A stretch of 64,000 nt of DNA from contig CM049318.1 in assembly GCA_026874595.1 (NCBI GenBank), positions 38,707,956 through 38,771,955 on the forward strand, read 5' to 3'. The position numbers and the translations under genes were made by a program. Positions 40,235-48,385 of this stretch are shown one piece after another; the stretch's first letter is position 1, and every line of letters starts with the position of its first letter. Under the pieces are notes generated by a model. The model did no database searches. It saw only the letters and a list, made by a program, of their open reading frames with translations, and was not told the DNA's origin. This DNA comes from Sipunculus nudus (Eukaryota; Annelida; Sipuncula; Golfingiida; Sipunculidae).

Positions 40235-40679
40235 CTATAATAGTATAATTGATGGTAATTGACAACAAAACTAAAAATGCACCACTGGATTTTTTATACC
40301 AATGGAATCGATAGTTATTTCAAACTACCGTCTCCTTTTCCCACGTTTTAGTTTGGGCCTTTATCATTTGTGTATTGTGCATGTACGCTTATATTTATGA
40401 ATGAAATTAAGACCGTACCTTGAAATCTTTCACTTCCGCCCCGACCTCCACGACAACTCCACTGGCTTCCAGGCCGAGTATGGCGGGGTTTTTTGGTGCA
40501 TTTGTATACAATCCCATCCTGCACATCAACTCGGCAAAGTTTATCCCAGTAGCTTTAATATTTACCACGACCTGTCCAGGCCCGGCACTCGGTCGGGGCT
40601 CGTCTATCAGGTTAATTTTGTCATAACCACCAATACCGGTCAGAAGCAATACTTTTCCTCGAGGTACCGCGTCAGCCAT
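31835..40679 (-). CDS. VAT1: VAT1-like protein, intact copy B (six exons)
   Basis: Six minus-strand exons join in phase: 40679-40419, 36811-36604, 36125-35955, 33391-33302, 32599-32358 and 31918-31835. All have GT donors and AG acceptors. They total 1056 nt, giving 351 residues plus TGA. The product resembles the VAT-1 branch of zinc-free medium-chain reductases: N-terminal LLLTGIGGYDKINLI, GINFAELMCRMGLY, then the nucleotide-binding AAGGVGIAAIQLC motif near residue 154, THPIDYRTQDYV, VDIVLDPLSG, LLKPMGKIIHFG, YNQGHIKP and a final exon with RKNIGKVLMSP. Family members are NAD(P)H-binding proteins of vesicle and mitochondrial membranes. The start is the ATG at 40679: an in-frame TAG lies 30 nt upstream, and the context GACATGG is favourable. 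It is somewhat shorter than vertebrate VAT1, mainly at the N-terminus. It is the tandem paralog of the broken copy at 1123-5587. VAT1L is the nearest alternative name. Confidence 0.93.
32358..32599 (-). CDS. VAT1: VAT1-like copy B, exon 5
   Basis: After acceptor GTCACAG it codes AANTVTGQKRSLWQLAKTV, SVAGYHLGYMSDEVDLIRE and YNQGHIKPCVDSVWPFEQ. It ends in phase 0 at donor GTAAGC. Confidence 0.92.
33079..33272. mobile_element. Pogo/Tigger-like MITE in intron 4, copy B
   Basis: About 194 bp with perfect 13-bp terminal inverted repeats (ACAGTAAAACCTC and GAGGTTTTACTGT). The interior has repeated GACCA(C/T) motifs and no ORF. Family assignment rests on TIR style only; the target-site duplication is not clear. 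Confidence 0.7.
33302..33391 (-). CDS. VAT1: VAT1-like copy B, exon 4
   Basis: Short 90-nt exon after acceptor TTCCACAG, coding VDIVLDPLSGDDSEKGFKLL and PMGKIIHFG, with donor GTAAGT. A pogo-like MITE lies just downstream in intron 4. Confidence 0.9.
33510..33697. mobile_element. hAT-like MITE in intron 3 of VAT1 copy B
   Basis: Ends are CAGAAGCGGATCCAG and CTGGATCCGCCCCTG, 13 of 15 bp inverted. Interior is pyrimidine-rich with C/G runs. CAGGGGCGGATCCAG-type termini are typical of non-autonomous hAT elements. Absent from copy A. The element at 62841-63040 has related ends. Confidence 0.68.
34385..34832. mobile_element. hAT-like non-autonomous element, copy B intron 3
   Basis: Begins CAGTGGCGTAGCTTGG followed by a 17-base C run and ends in another C run plus CCTGGCTACGTCCCTCTA, an imperfect inverted repeat. 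A partial counterpart of its right end is at about 3060-3235 in copy A (C run, then CCTGGTTTGGCTCC), so the insertion may predate the duplication. Confidence 0.55.
35268..35852. repeat. 20-bp intronic minisatellite, copy B intron 3 (expanded)
   Basis: About 28 to 29 copies of CCTACGAAACTGAAGATAAA with substitutions and small indels, ending about 100 bp from exon 3. Roughly three times longer than the copy A array, so it expanded or contracted after duplication. Confidence 0.92.
35955..36125 (-). CDS. VAT1: VAT1-like copy B, exon 3
   Basis: Begins with GVGIAAIQLCKTVEDVTVFG, completing the glycine-rich nucleotide-binding motif, and ends KISPRG before donor GTGAGG. Phase 1 on both sides. Reading through the donor gives a few spurious residues, so the earlier GT is the likely splice site: it joins PRG to VDIVLDP as in the family. 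Confidence 0.9.
36604..36811 (-). CDS. VAT1: VAT1-like copy B, exon 2
   Basis: Acceptor TTTTAG, then EGDRVMVINQWGLWKEYACV and MTFEEAAAIPVNYITAYHML, ending LVHMAAG in phase 1 before donor GTAAGA. Frame is intact, unlike copy A, which lacks one base within the AAAIPVN codons. Confidence 0.92.
38250..39540. repeat. Two tandem copies of a ~677-bp repeat in VAT1-B intron 1
   Basis: Copy 1 and copy 2 share ordered blocks: CGTGCCATGGTCA at 38356 and 39032, ATTATGTTTGGGCCCATAAC at about 38563 and 39238, GATATTAGGCAGTC at about 38678 and 39359, and GACATCTAAC...TATGCCGAATTT at about 38800 and 39480. No credible ORF. This explains much of why intron 1 is 3.6 kb here and 0.84 kb in copy A. Confidence 0.85.
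39546..39596. repeat. (GGAC)n tetranucleotide tract
   Basis: Interrupted GGAC repeat of about 50 bp at the end of the second 677-bp copy. Such tracts often end dispersed repeats in marine invertebrates. A short related tract is at about 45630-45655. Confidence 0.9.
39942..40017. repeat. (AT)n microsatellite
   Basis: About 75 bp of uninterrupted AT dinucleotides. It continues beyond the MITE at 40183-40232. Confidence 0.95.
40018..40182. mobile_element. MITE embedded in an AT microsatellite
   Basis: About 165 bp with ends AGTGGAACCC and GGGTTCCACT, internal AGTGGTCGTT-type motifs, and (AT)n runs on both sides (39942-40017 and 40183-40232). It looks like an insertion into a TA-rich tract. No ORF. 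Confidence 0.7.
40419..40679 (-). CDS. VAT1: VAT1-like copy B, exon 1
   Basis: Codes residues 1-87 (MADAVPRGKVLLLTG to VKDFK) in phase 0. The donor is GTACGG at 40418. It holds the GroES-like N-terminal fold with GINFAELMCRMGLY and LGLEASGVVVEVG. Confidence 0.92.
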
Positions 40680-40800
40680 GTCGTCTGCTGTGCACTCTCG
40701 GCTGCTCTAAAATGTCGTCTGCTCTGAACTGTCGGTTGCTTTGCACTGTCGTCTGCTATGCTAATCTCGTCTGCTCTCTACTGTCTGCTTTACTCCGTCG
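40680..40800 (-). repeat. Degenerate repeat in 5' UTR/promoter region of VAT1 copy B
   Basis: Recurring TCGTCTGCT and GCACTGTCG motifs at roughly 20-30 bp spacing lie directly upstream of the ATG. A similar stretch precedes copy A (5588-5660). The role is unknown. Confidence 0.6.
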
Positions 40801-41293
40801 TCTGTGTTCACTGTGTTCACGGCTTTATCTCAGACTTCACTCCGCGTGGTTGTTTATACGTCTTATTCAGTGACCCATCGTTAGTTGGCCTAACTTTGAC
40901 AAGGGGCAAAGTTCAAGGTTCGCAGATAAGCGCATACTTAGACTGGCTCCCGGCTCTGTATGCTTTGAAAACGTCCCGTGTGGATTTGATAGACACTGGG
41001 ATTCTGGACACCTGTTCCAGGCTTCTGACTCTGAACAGGGGGCGTGGACTAAATATCGAAATACACCGAGAAACACTCAAATACACCGAAAAACACTGAA
41101 ATACACCGGAATAATACAGTAATACACTGAAATAACACCGAAATACACTGAAATAGCACCGAAACACACATAACACCGAAATACACTTAAATAACACTTA
41201 TCATCAATAATAAACTCCACAAATCGTTCTGTTTTCACAGTAGGCCTACAAATGCAGGGAAGTGAACTTAATTTGACAAATTTAGTGATCATC

Positions 41294-41306
41294 ACTCTCT
41301 CTCTCT

Positions 41307-41356
<50 letters not shown>
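41294..41356. repeat. (CT)n microsatellite
   Basis: Near-perfect CT tract of about 60 bp. A second follows at 41503-41572. Apparent SLSLSL coding through them is an artefact. Confidence 0.95.
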
Positions 41357-41361
<5 letters not shown>

Positions 41362-41502
41362 TATAGGTTGGTCTTAGCAACTTGTTGTGTATATTTTTGT
41401 GTTCTTGATTTAGTTGGATGTAAGGTTTTAAGTGAAACATCAAAGTACTTTTCCTTTGTCTTATTTTCTGTTATTTCTTCCGAGCTATTTTGGATAAACA
41501 AC

Positions 41503-41503
41503 A

Positions 41504-41572
<69 letters not shown>
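41503..41572. repeat. (CT)n microsatellite
   Basis: CT tract with two small interruptions, inside the 1.1-kb foldback element. Confidence 0.95.
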
Positions 41573-41574
<2 letters not shown>

Positions 41575-41898
41575 GTTTTTCTTGAAAATGATAATTGTCA
41601 TAATTATCTATTACATCTACATACCATTTGTTTGTGCGATTAAAATATATATTCGAGTATTTCCAGTGTATTTTTCGTATAGTTTCGGATACACTATGGT
41701 TAAGGTATTTTTTATGAAATCGACATTTAATAAAAGGGGCAAGATGTACAGGCATTTATGCACAGGGTTAGCAAATTTATAAATAATTCAATATATAACA
41801 CCAAAATAAACAAATAAAACCACCGAAATAACACCAAAATACAATGAAATAACACCAAAATACATTGAAATAACTGTCATTAACACCAGTATAGGTGT

Positions 41899-41903
<5 letters not shown>

Positions 41904-41950
<47 letters not shown>
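41904..41950. repeat. (AT)n microsatellite
   Basis: AT dinucleotide run inside the 1.1-kb foldback element, followed by AT-rich sequence. Confidence 0.93.
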
Positions 41951-41954
<4 letters not shown>

Positions 41955-42129
41955 ATTATATATATTTTATATATAAGGTAAAAATATTTATATATATTTA
42001 TATATATAAATATATGTGTATTGAACACTGGTAGAAATGACTGTTATTTCAGTGTATTTCGGTGTATTTTAGTGTTTTTCGGTGTATTTCAGTGTTTTCA
42101 GTTTATTTCGGTATTTAGTCCAGCCCCTG

Positions 42130-43280
42130 AACAGGGGCGGCTTAACAGGGGGCTAAAGGGGGTGCGGGCCCCCTCCTTTGCCCCTTTTATAATGTAATGT
42201 ATACTTTATGACCGCCTCGGCTGAACTGAGCCATTTCGAAACTACATAATGGTCGCCTAAAGTTGAACCTCTTTCACCAATATCTCCCAAAACTCTACAA
42301 TCTGTGAAAGTTAATAAAACATCTATACAGAGTTAGAATAGTTAACCACATAAATGTTTCTTTGTATTGTATTTAAGGACAGGAGTACCAGTAATGTATG
42401 AACGTCTGCTAAACGGAATTCTCTGAAATCTGTATAAATTAAAGATAACCAAATGGCAATGAATTATTTATTGCTTATGAGAATGTATCATATAGGGTCC
42501 TCGCGTGGGTTATTGGGATACTTTAGTAAGAAATAAGCGTGTTTACATAAAGACTAATTTGTCTGTAGCCCATGTTTATCCTGTGATGTAGGAGTGACAA
42601 TTGTGACGTAATAGAGTCCCCGTGTCGAATATAAGAAAAAAAAAAATGCCGAGATGTACCGCTGGATCATGGGTTTTTAAGGGGGGGGGGGGGGGGGGGG
42701 GGCGGCGGCTGCATGTTTCAGCACGATCGGATATGTGTCACTGACCACGTGGTGCTCTGTAAGGCAAAACATTGACTGCGGCAGGCACTTGGCCATCTAT
42801 TTGCACTAAAATACCAGTCGAAAATACGCTCAATTTTCTCACTGTTTAGTGTCATTTTGTAATCAAATACCATAAACATGTCATTGTGGTGTCCCTACAA
42901 TTAAAAAGTCATCTGAACTCCAGGAGTTAAATTTAAATTTGCAGCTGACGATCACATCTGATCTTCAGCATCCCGTCGTGCATTTAGTCATGGCTAATCA
43001 AAAGGTCAGAGGTGTTCACATCTTAGTTCCTATGCTTCATCTTCTGCATATTTGGAATTGGCTGCCCTAGCCTTGCTTAAACCCCAAAGACAAAATTCTG
43101 CCACTTTTGCAGTACCATTCGTGTGATATACATGGAAAATTTCTTTTCACTTAATCAGCAGGATATATGTCAGACTTCCTTGCCCAGACCCTCTATATGA
43201 CCACCCAGCTCTCCATTTTAACTTGTACTTAATGTTCACTTATATGTTTTTATCTCGTAGTTTCTTTTTCTTGCAATGAT
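42130..43280. other. Non-coding DNA with a long poly-G tract
   Basis: Starts with a CAGGGGCGG terminus-like sequence and GGGCCCCC, perhaps a decayed hAT-like end. A 22-base G run lies at 42681-42702. No gene seen. Confidence 0.55.
42681..42702. repeat. Poly-G tract (longest of many)
   Basis: Other G or C runs of 12-21 bases lie at 3189-3203, 10492-10507, 10907-10921, 17947-17960, 21111-21124, 21676-21696, 26714-26727, 34410-34426, 47015-47026 and 57328-57340. Several lie within or at the edges of transposon-like elements. Confidence 0.95.
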
Positions 43281-43287
43281 AATAGTC

Positions 43288-43321
<34 letters not shown>

Positions 43322-43357
43322 GAATAAGAATAAGAATAAGAATAAGAATAACAATAA

Positions 43358-43407
<50 letters not shown>

Positions 43408-43427
43408 ATATATTAATGATGATGATG

Positions 43428-43502
<75 letters not shown>

Positions 43503-43595
43503 TTGATAAATAATAAAAAATATCAATATTAATATAAATGAATAAATAAATAAATATTACATATAATAATCATAATAATAATAATAATATTGATA

Positions 43596-43642
<47 letters not shown>

Positions 43643-43690
43643 TATTATAACAATAATAATAATAATAATAAAAATAATATTAAAATTTAC
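43280..43690. repeat. (AAT)n microsatellite array
   Basis: About 400 bp dominated by ATA/AAT trinucleotides, with GAATAA and GATGAT interruptions and a TATTGATAAATAATAA motif that occurs twice. Confidence 0.95.
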
Positions 43691-45299
43691 ATAATGAATT
43701 ATTATAATAGTTATAAATAGCTATAATATTAATATTGATATAAATAATATTGATACCACTGATAGGGACAGTCCCTAGCATATTCATATATTTTTAATAT
43801 CTTTTCCAGATATAATTAATTTTAATTTATGTTAATTCTAATTGATTTAAATTCTAAACATATGTCACACATTTTAACCGCAGTTGAAACATAAATACAT
43901 TACATAGCACAATGGCTTTCTCTACAAAATGAACACACACACGGTTGCATTTATAGACTATTACTCCAAAGTAATTATTCAACTGTTTATGTAAAACGAC
44001 ATGTCAAAGGAAACCATTCATAACATTGCTTTATAGTAACTCTTCTAATAATTATAATAACAATAATAAATTAAAATATAACAAAAGTTCAGCAAATTTG
44101 CAAGTTTCCTTATTCATTCATGCTTCATATGCAGAACTATATAGTGGCTTTTATGTTTATGTTAGTGGAAACCCTGGCAAATTTAATTCTATGTGGCACT
44201 ATTAAATTAATAGGGTTCAAGAGAGGAGACATAATTAATTGTTGAAGTATTCTTGTATATTATGATCTCTTTAGTATAGTGTTTTGGCCGGAGACACCAT
44301 TTAGTGTATGATTATGCAAGTCTTTAACTGTCTTTTATCAAGCAAGAAATTTTTTTCCCACTAAATTAACATACTTTCAAATTGTATAAGCTATATGGAA
44401 GACAGGTCTTCTAAGATGTTTAGGCTACATTATCGTTTCTATCCTATATAGATGTTTAAGCTACATTATCATTTCTATACCTATATCTTTTATTCAAAAA
44501 CATCTCTGATCGAACCAATTGATCTACTGAAGGGCTGTGAATCTTGGGCTCGCTGATAGTAGCGAGTGACATCTACCGGGCACTTCAAGCACTAGAGTTC
44601 ATGAAATGCCTCATTCCAGTATACCTACTGGTGGTTTGATTTCGTTGAAGAATTGTTTGATGATTAAACGAAAGCAAATGACCGATGATCGATTATTAAT
44701 CGATTATTTATGTTCCTTCTATTTTACTGTGAAATTTGCTTGATAAACTTATGATTAAATATTGACCTAGTAAATATAGTCGTTATAAATTCAAGTTGTT
44801 GACAATTGTTCGCCAAAGAAGGTCCGCTGTTTGCTACTCTAAGTCCCGTCTTTCTTATTTCTCTGTTTGAATTAGAATATTTTTTTGTGGTTAATTATTT
44901 CTTTGCATGTATACATGCATAATCGTTTATGACTAATTTAACAAAACTGCAAACAATTTAATCAATTACGAAAGTAAAAGACCAATCATTGATACTGTCA
45001 ATTAACTGGCGCACCACTAGTACATCTACCTATATGGATAAGATTGGCTCTCATTGATAATGTGTGACGCTGCGTGAAACCAGTGTATTTTCCTAAAAGT
45101 GGCGAGGTGATACTGATTATGAATGGATATTTGTAAATATATAGGTCCATCCCTGTCAGTTATCGGTTTTGAAGGTCTGAGAGCAAGTGGGATCTTGCTG
45201 AAAAGGTGAAATGATAAGATATGCTTCCACTCTGGATCTAACGGATAAACGTATAAAACCTTACAAGGAAAAAGTATAAAATTGTCTGAAATAAAGTAT

Positions 45300-45655
45300 T
45301 ATAAACAAGAGCACCGCAAACGTGCATAATATGCCCGTCGTGTATGTGGTAACCTCGGAACTCATTAAATATGCAGGGATTTTGCTCGAAATTGAACATG
45401 GGCGAAATATTTTATTGATTCACATTTCTGATGAGTTTTATCAAAATCCTTCATATTCTTCATAAGTTATCGAGGCACACCACAAAGTAGCCTAATGACC
45501 CGTGACCTTACCAAATATGCGTGGATGTTGCCCATAATCGAACTCGGGCGAGATAATCTGTTGGTAAGTAATTATGTTGATTTTTGTGAAAATCCATCAA
45601 CCGGTTAGTTGTCGCGGCGACACCAAAAGTAAAACGGAGGGACGGACAGACGGAT
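45300..45655. repeat. Dispersed repeat ending in a GGAC tract
   Basis: Two related halves (GGAACTCATTAAATATGCAGG and CCTTACCAAATATGCGTGGA-like blocks, each followed by ATTGAACATGGGCGA or AATCGAACTCGGGCGA) lead into GTCGCGGCGACACC and GGGACGGACAGACGG. The layout resembles widespread marine-invertebrate repeats. No ORF. Confidence 0.6.
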
Positions 45656-45732
45656 TTGTACATTTTACTGCATTTTTAAAGCATGCATGTGATAATTCTA
45701 AGCAAGCTTCAGGTATGAATATATATATATAA

Positions 45733-45897
45733 TATTCCAGTATTACATTTATCCAGTGATTTTGTTGAAAAATTGGCAAGATCACAGAAAAATAAAATCG
45801 CCAATAAAATGACACGTTTATGAAATTTTGATGAAGCTTGTCTACTGCACTCAATTAGTTAAGGTAAACCACCTATAATCACTGCACTATAATCACC

Positions 45898-45960
<63 letters not shown>

Positions 45961-46092
45961 CAGTGTTACACATAGCTAAAGTTTTTGTAAAACATTGGCA
46001 AGATCACAGAAATATAAAATCGCCAATGAAATTTAGATGACGCATGTCTACTGCACACAATTAGTTCAGGTAAACTTCCTATAATCACTGCC
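45733..46092. repeat. Tandem duplication spanning an AT microsatellite
   Basis: Blocks TTGGCAAGATCACAGAAA, AATAAAATCGCCAAT and GTCTACTGCAC(T/A)CAATTAG occur at about 45772-45860 and again at about 45992-46070, separated by (AT)n at 45902-45957. Confidence 0.85.
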
Positions 46093-46727
46093 TTAAGGTG
46101 ATAATTTAAAAAGAAAATACAAAAATGTTTAACCCCTGAAAAAATGCATGAAAAAAAGTATAAAAAGAAGTCTTGGCTGAAAAAGTATGTTACTTTTTCA
46201 AAAAGTGGCAGCACTGGTGGCAGCACTGTATTTGCCATATACCTCCTTATCCCCTTAGTGAGTTGACAATGTTTATCCATTTGGCCATTGCTCACATTTA
46301 TGTTAAACGCCTTTTATAGGTCAGCCTTTTGTGTTTCGCCGGAGCCGTGAAACCACAAAATGGCGATAGTCACATGTATGCTATATATATATATATATAA
46401 CGTATTATATGACCCGAACCGAAGGTCACGAGGTATGTTTCATACATCGTTTGGCAGCGTGAAAGAGACAGAATTATCCATTGGATCTTTCTACATGTTA
46501 TATACATATATGCACACAGATACATGCATACATAAATGCAGAGTATTATACACAGAATGAGATATGAGTATATATCAGGGATTTTCATGGGAAAGGTTAA
46601 TTCGTCTATTTTTTAAATGAATCATTATTTTACAATTTGAAGGTCGTTTTTGGAGTAACAGGGGCAGAATGTTTCCTCCATCTTCCGGTATAATTAAAGT
46701 TATGAAACAGAATATAGAGCGGACCTA

Positions 46728-46860
46728 ACTGCCTGGTTAGTGAAGCTTTGCTGGACTTGTGTGCCAGGGGACATGGGTTCGAACCCGTGATTGGCCTTTC
46801 CATTATTGTCTCCGGTTCACTGAGTCTGTTGTTCCCCGCCCCGTCTATGTGACAATATTA
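46728..46860 (+). mobile_element. tRNA-derived SINE, plus strand
   Basis: GCGGACCTAACTGCCTGGTT, AGTGAAGCTTTG, TGGACTTGTGTGCCA and B-box GGGTTCGAACCC with GATTGGCC downstream match the minus-strand copy at 30480-30612. Confidence 0.65.
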
Positions 46861-47037
46861 TTATTAATTATTCAAAGAACAAGCGGGATGTAACTGACTG
46901 CCTGGTTTTTCAATTTAGCAATCGCCAAAGGTCATTTATAGTCATGTGTTCACTCCCGGCACACTTGTACGCCTGGGCCATGGTGTTGAGCCTCCAGTCC
47001 CTCCATTTTTAATACCCCCCCCCCCCGCCAACCCGTG

Positions 47038-47092
47038 GGTTCGTCTCATTGATCCGACACCCATTAGTCCGATACCACATTGCTCCGACATC
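47038..47092. repeat. Short GTCCGACACC-type repeat
   Basis: Near-repeats of a ~17-18 bp word: ATTGATCCGACACCC, ATTAGTCCGATACCA, ATTGCTCCGACATCT, directly after a poly-C tract. Confidence 0.7.
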
Positions 47093-48171
47093 TCATAATA
47101 CCTACAATCGTGGGAATAATGGGCGCGTATATATCTAAATATAGATGCTCTTTATAATATAATTATTGGTTTTCCATCCATACATCATGCTATGTCGTGA
47201 GCATTTCTTAAAACCCGTGATAGATATTGTTCTGAATTTGTGTGTCGGACTCATGGCAAGGTCAGATAAAGCCGAGGGGGAAAAGGGTGGGGTCGGGGCG
47301 CTCCCTCCTTATAGAACTCAAAATCTGAAAAAAGGCCAATACAAACCTTATACAGAAAAAAATATCCAGATTACATCATCACAGCCAAAGTTTTCAAAAG
47401 AGAAATACCCTCCCCCTCAGCACTCTGCGGCCTCGCTTTATGAACCCTCCTGTAATAAAAAAAAAACTTATTTCGATCCTGAATCGAATGTCCGACTATT
47501 GGCCCCAGACCAAATATTATACATGTTCAGATATGGGAAGGAAAGGCCAGAAAAAGAGATATTCCTAATATAATATTTCGAAGTCCGTCGTTTGCAACAT
47601 TATAAAGCTTTAACCGACTGCACCATGTATGATTTTCGGGCATAAATTGCTTTAACCCGGATCGCAGCAAGCACACTTCTGTTTAAATTTACGCCACGGT
47701 GTTGCTGCATGCATGCATGTTCCGTTTTCTAAAATAAAGACATTTTCTTGCCCGAGTTGCAAATTTATGTCAAGTTGCCTTGTACGAAATTATATTTTAT
47801 TTATGAACGTCAAGAAATAGTTTGAATATTTGAAATGCTTCATTTCCATGGAGAATTTAAGTTTTCAGCCACGCAATATTTGATTCTGTGTTATTTCCGA
47901 TGTCACATTCGGTGAGAACCCGTATTGCAAAACTTAGTCTTGGTCGTGACAGCTCAATGAATTATTTGAAAGAAAAAATTGTTTGAAAACCAGACAAGTA
48001 TAGCCCCTGCTGGTAAAAGGACAACATATTTGGTCTAATGTTTTGAAAGGCACGCCGTGTACCGTGACGAACAGACCCACCCCTACACGCACCCCTACTC
48101 ATGCAGGGAAAAAGAGTCCACCCCCGGACTGTTGAGGACACAGTGAGAGCGGACAATCCAAGGTTCCCAAG

Positions 48172-48385
48172 ATGGACGCTTTGGTCAAAATATTTTTCCT
48201 GGCGTTATTTCTAAGCTTTCATCAGCCATCAGTCAGTGCAGTAACTTTGACCCACATGAGTTCGGTATGGTCTCCTTCAGGCTACAACGGAAAGAAGCCC
48301 GTGCACGACCTTGACACGATATACAAGGGCGCAACTTCTGCCATCTATTTGGAAGAGGATAGAAGACTGGTCACGATTGGGGGTT
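48172..48385 (+). CDS. Secreted-protein gene, exon 1 (signal peptide)
   Basis: The ATG at 48172 sits in a good context (A at -3, G at +4). It codes 71 residues: signal peptide, then VTLTHMSSVWSPSGYNGKKP and RLVTIGG. Donor GTGAGT at 48386, phase 1. Confidence 0.75.

Larger units (their letters stand above)
41036..42129. mobile_element. 1.1-kb foldback element with satellite arms
   Basis: The left end, CAGGGGGCGTGGACTAAATA, is followed by an array of GAAATACACC-like units (41058-41200). The right end is the inverse: units reading GGTGTATTTC (42045-42110), then TATTTAGTCCAGCCCCTG. Between lie two CT microsatellites, an AT microsatellite and more AACACCAAAATA-type units (41795-41880). The termini are hAT-like. 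CTGAACAGGGG occurs at both borders (41031-41041 and 42127-42137). Its left border coincides with the end of homology between the VAT1 duplicates. Confidence 0.7.
43690..47950. other. AT-rich non-coding stretch with dispersed repeats
   Basis: No gene supported. Holds a repeat ending in a GGAC tract (45300-45655), a tandem duplication around an AT microsatellite (45733-46092), a SINE (46728-46860) and a GTCCGACACC-type repeat (47038-47092). A 135-codon frame at 47166-47573 has no recognisable domain and is not called. Confidence 0.55.

Noticed and set aside
39835-40268. Frames made of IYIYIY.
   Set aside because: Translation of AT microsatellites.
41368-41755. SLSLSL and RERERE frames.
   Set aside because: Translation of CT microsatellites in the 1.1-kb foldback.
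47166-47573. 135-codon open frame with moderate composition.
   Set aside because: No recognisable domain, no splice partners, low-complexity and repeat sequence nearby; length is possible by chance in 64 kb.
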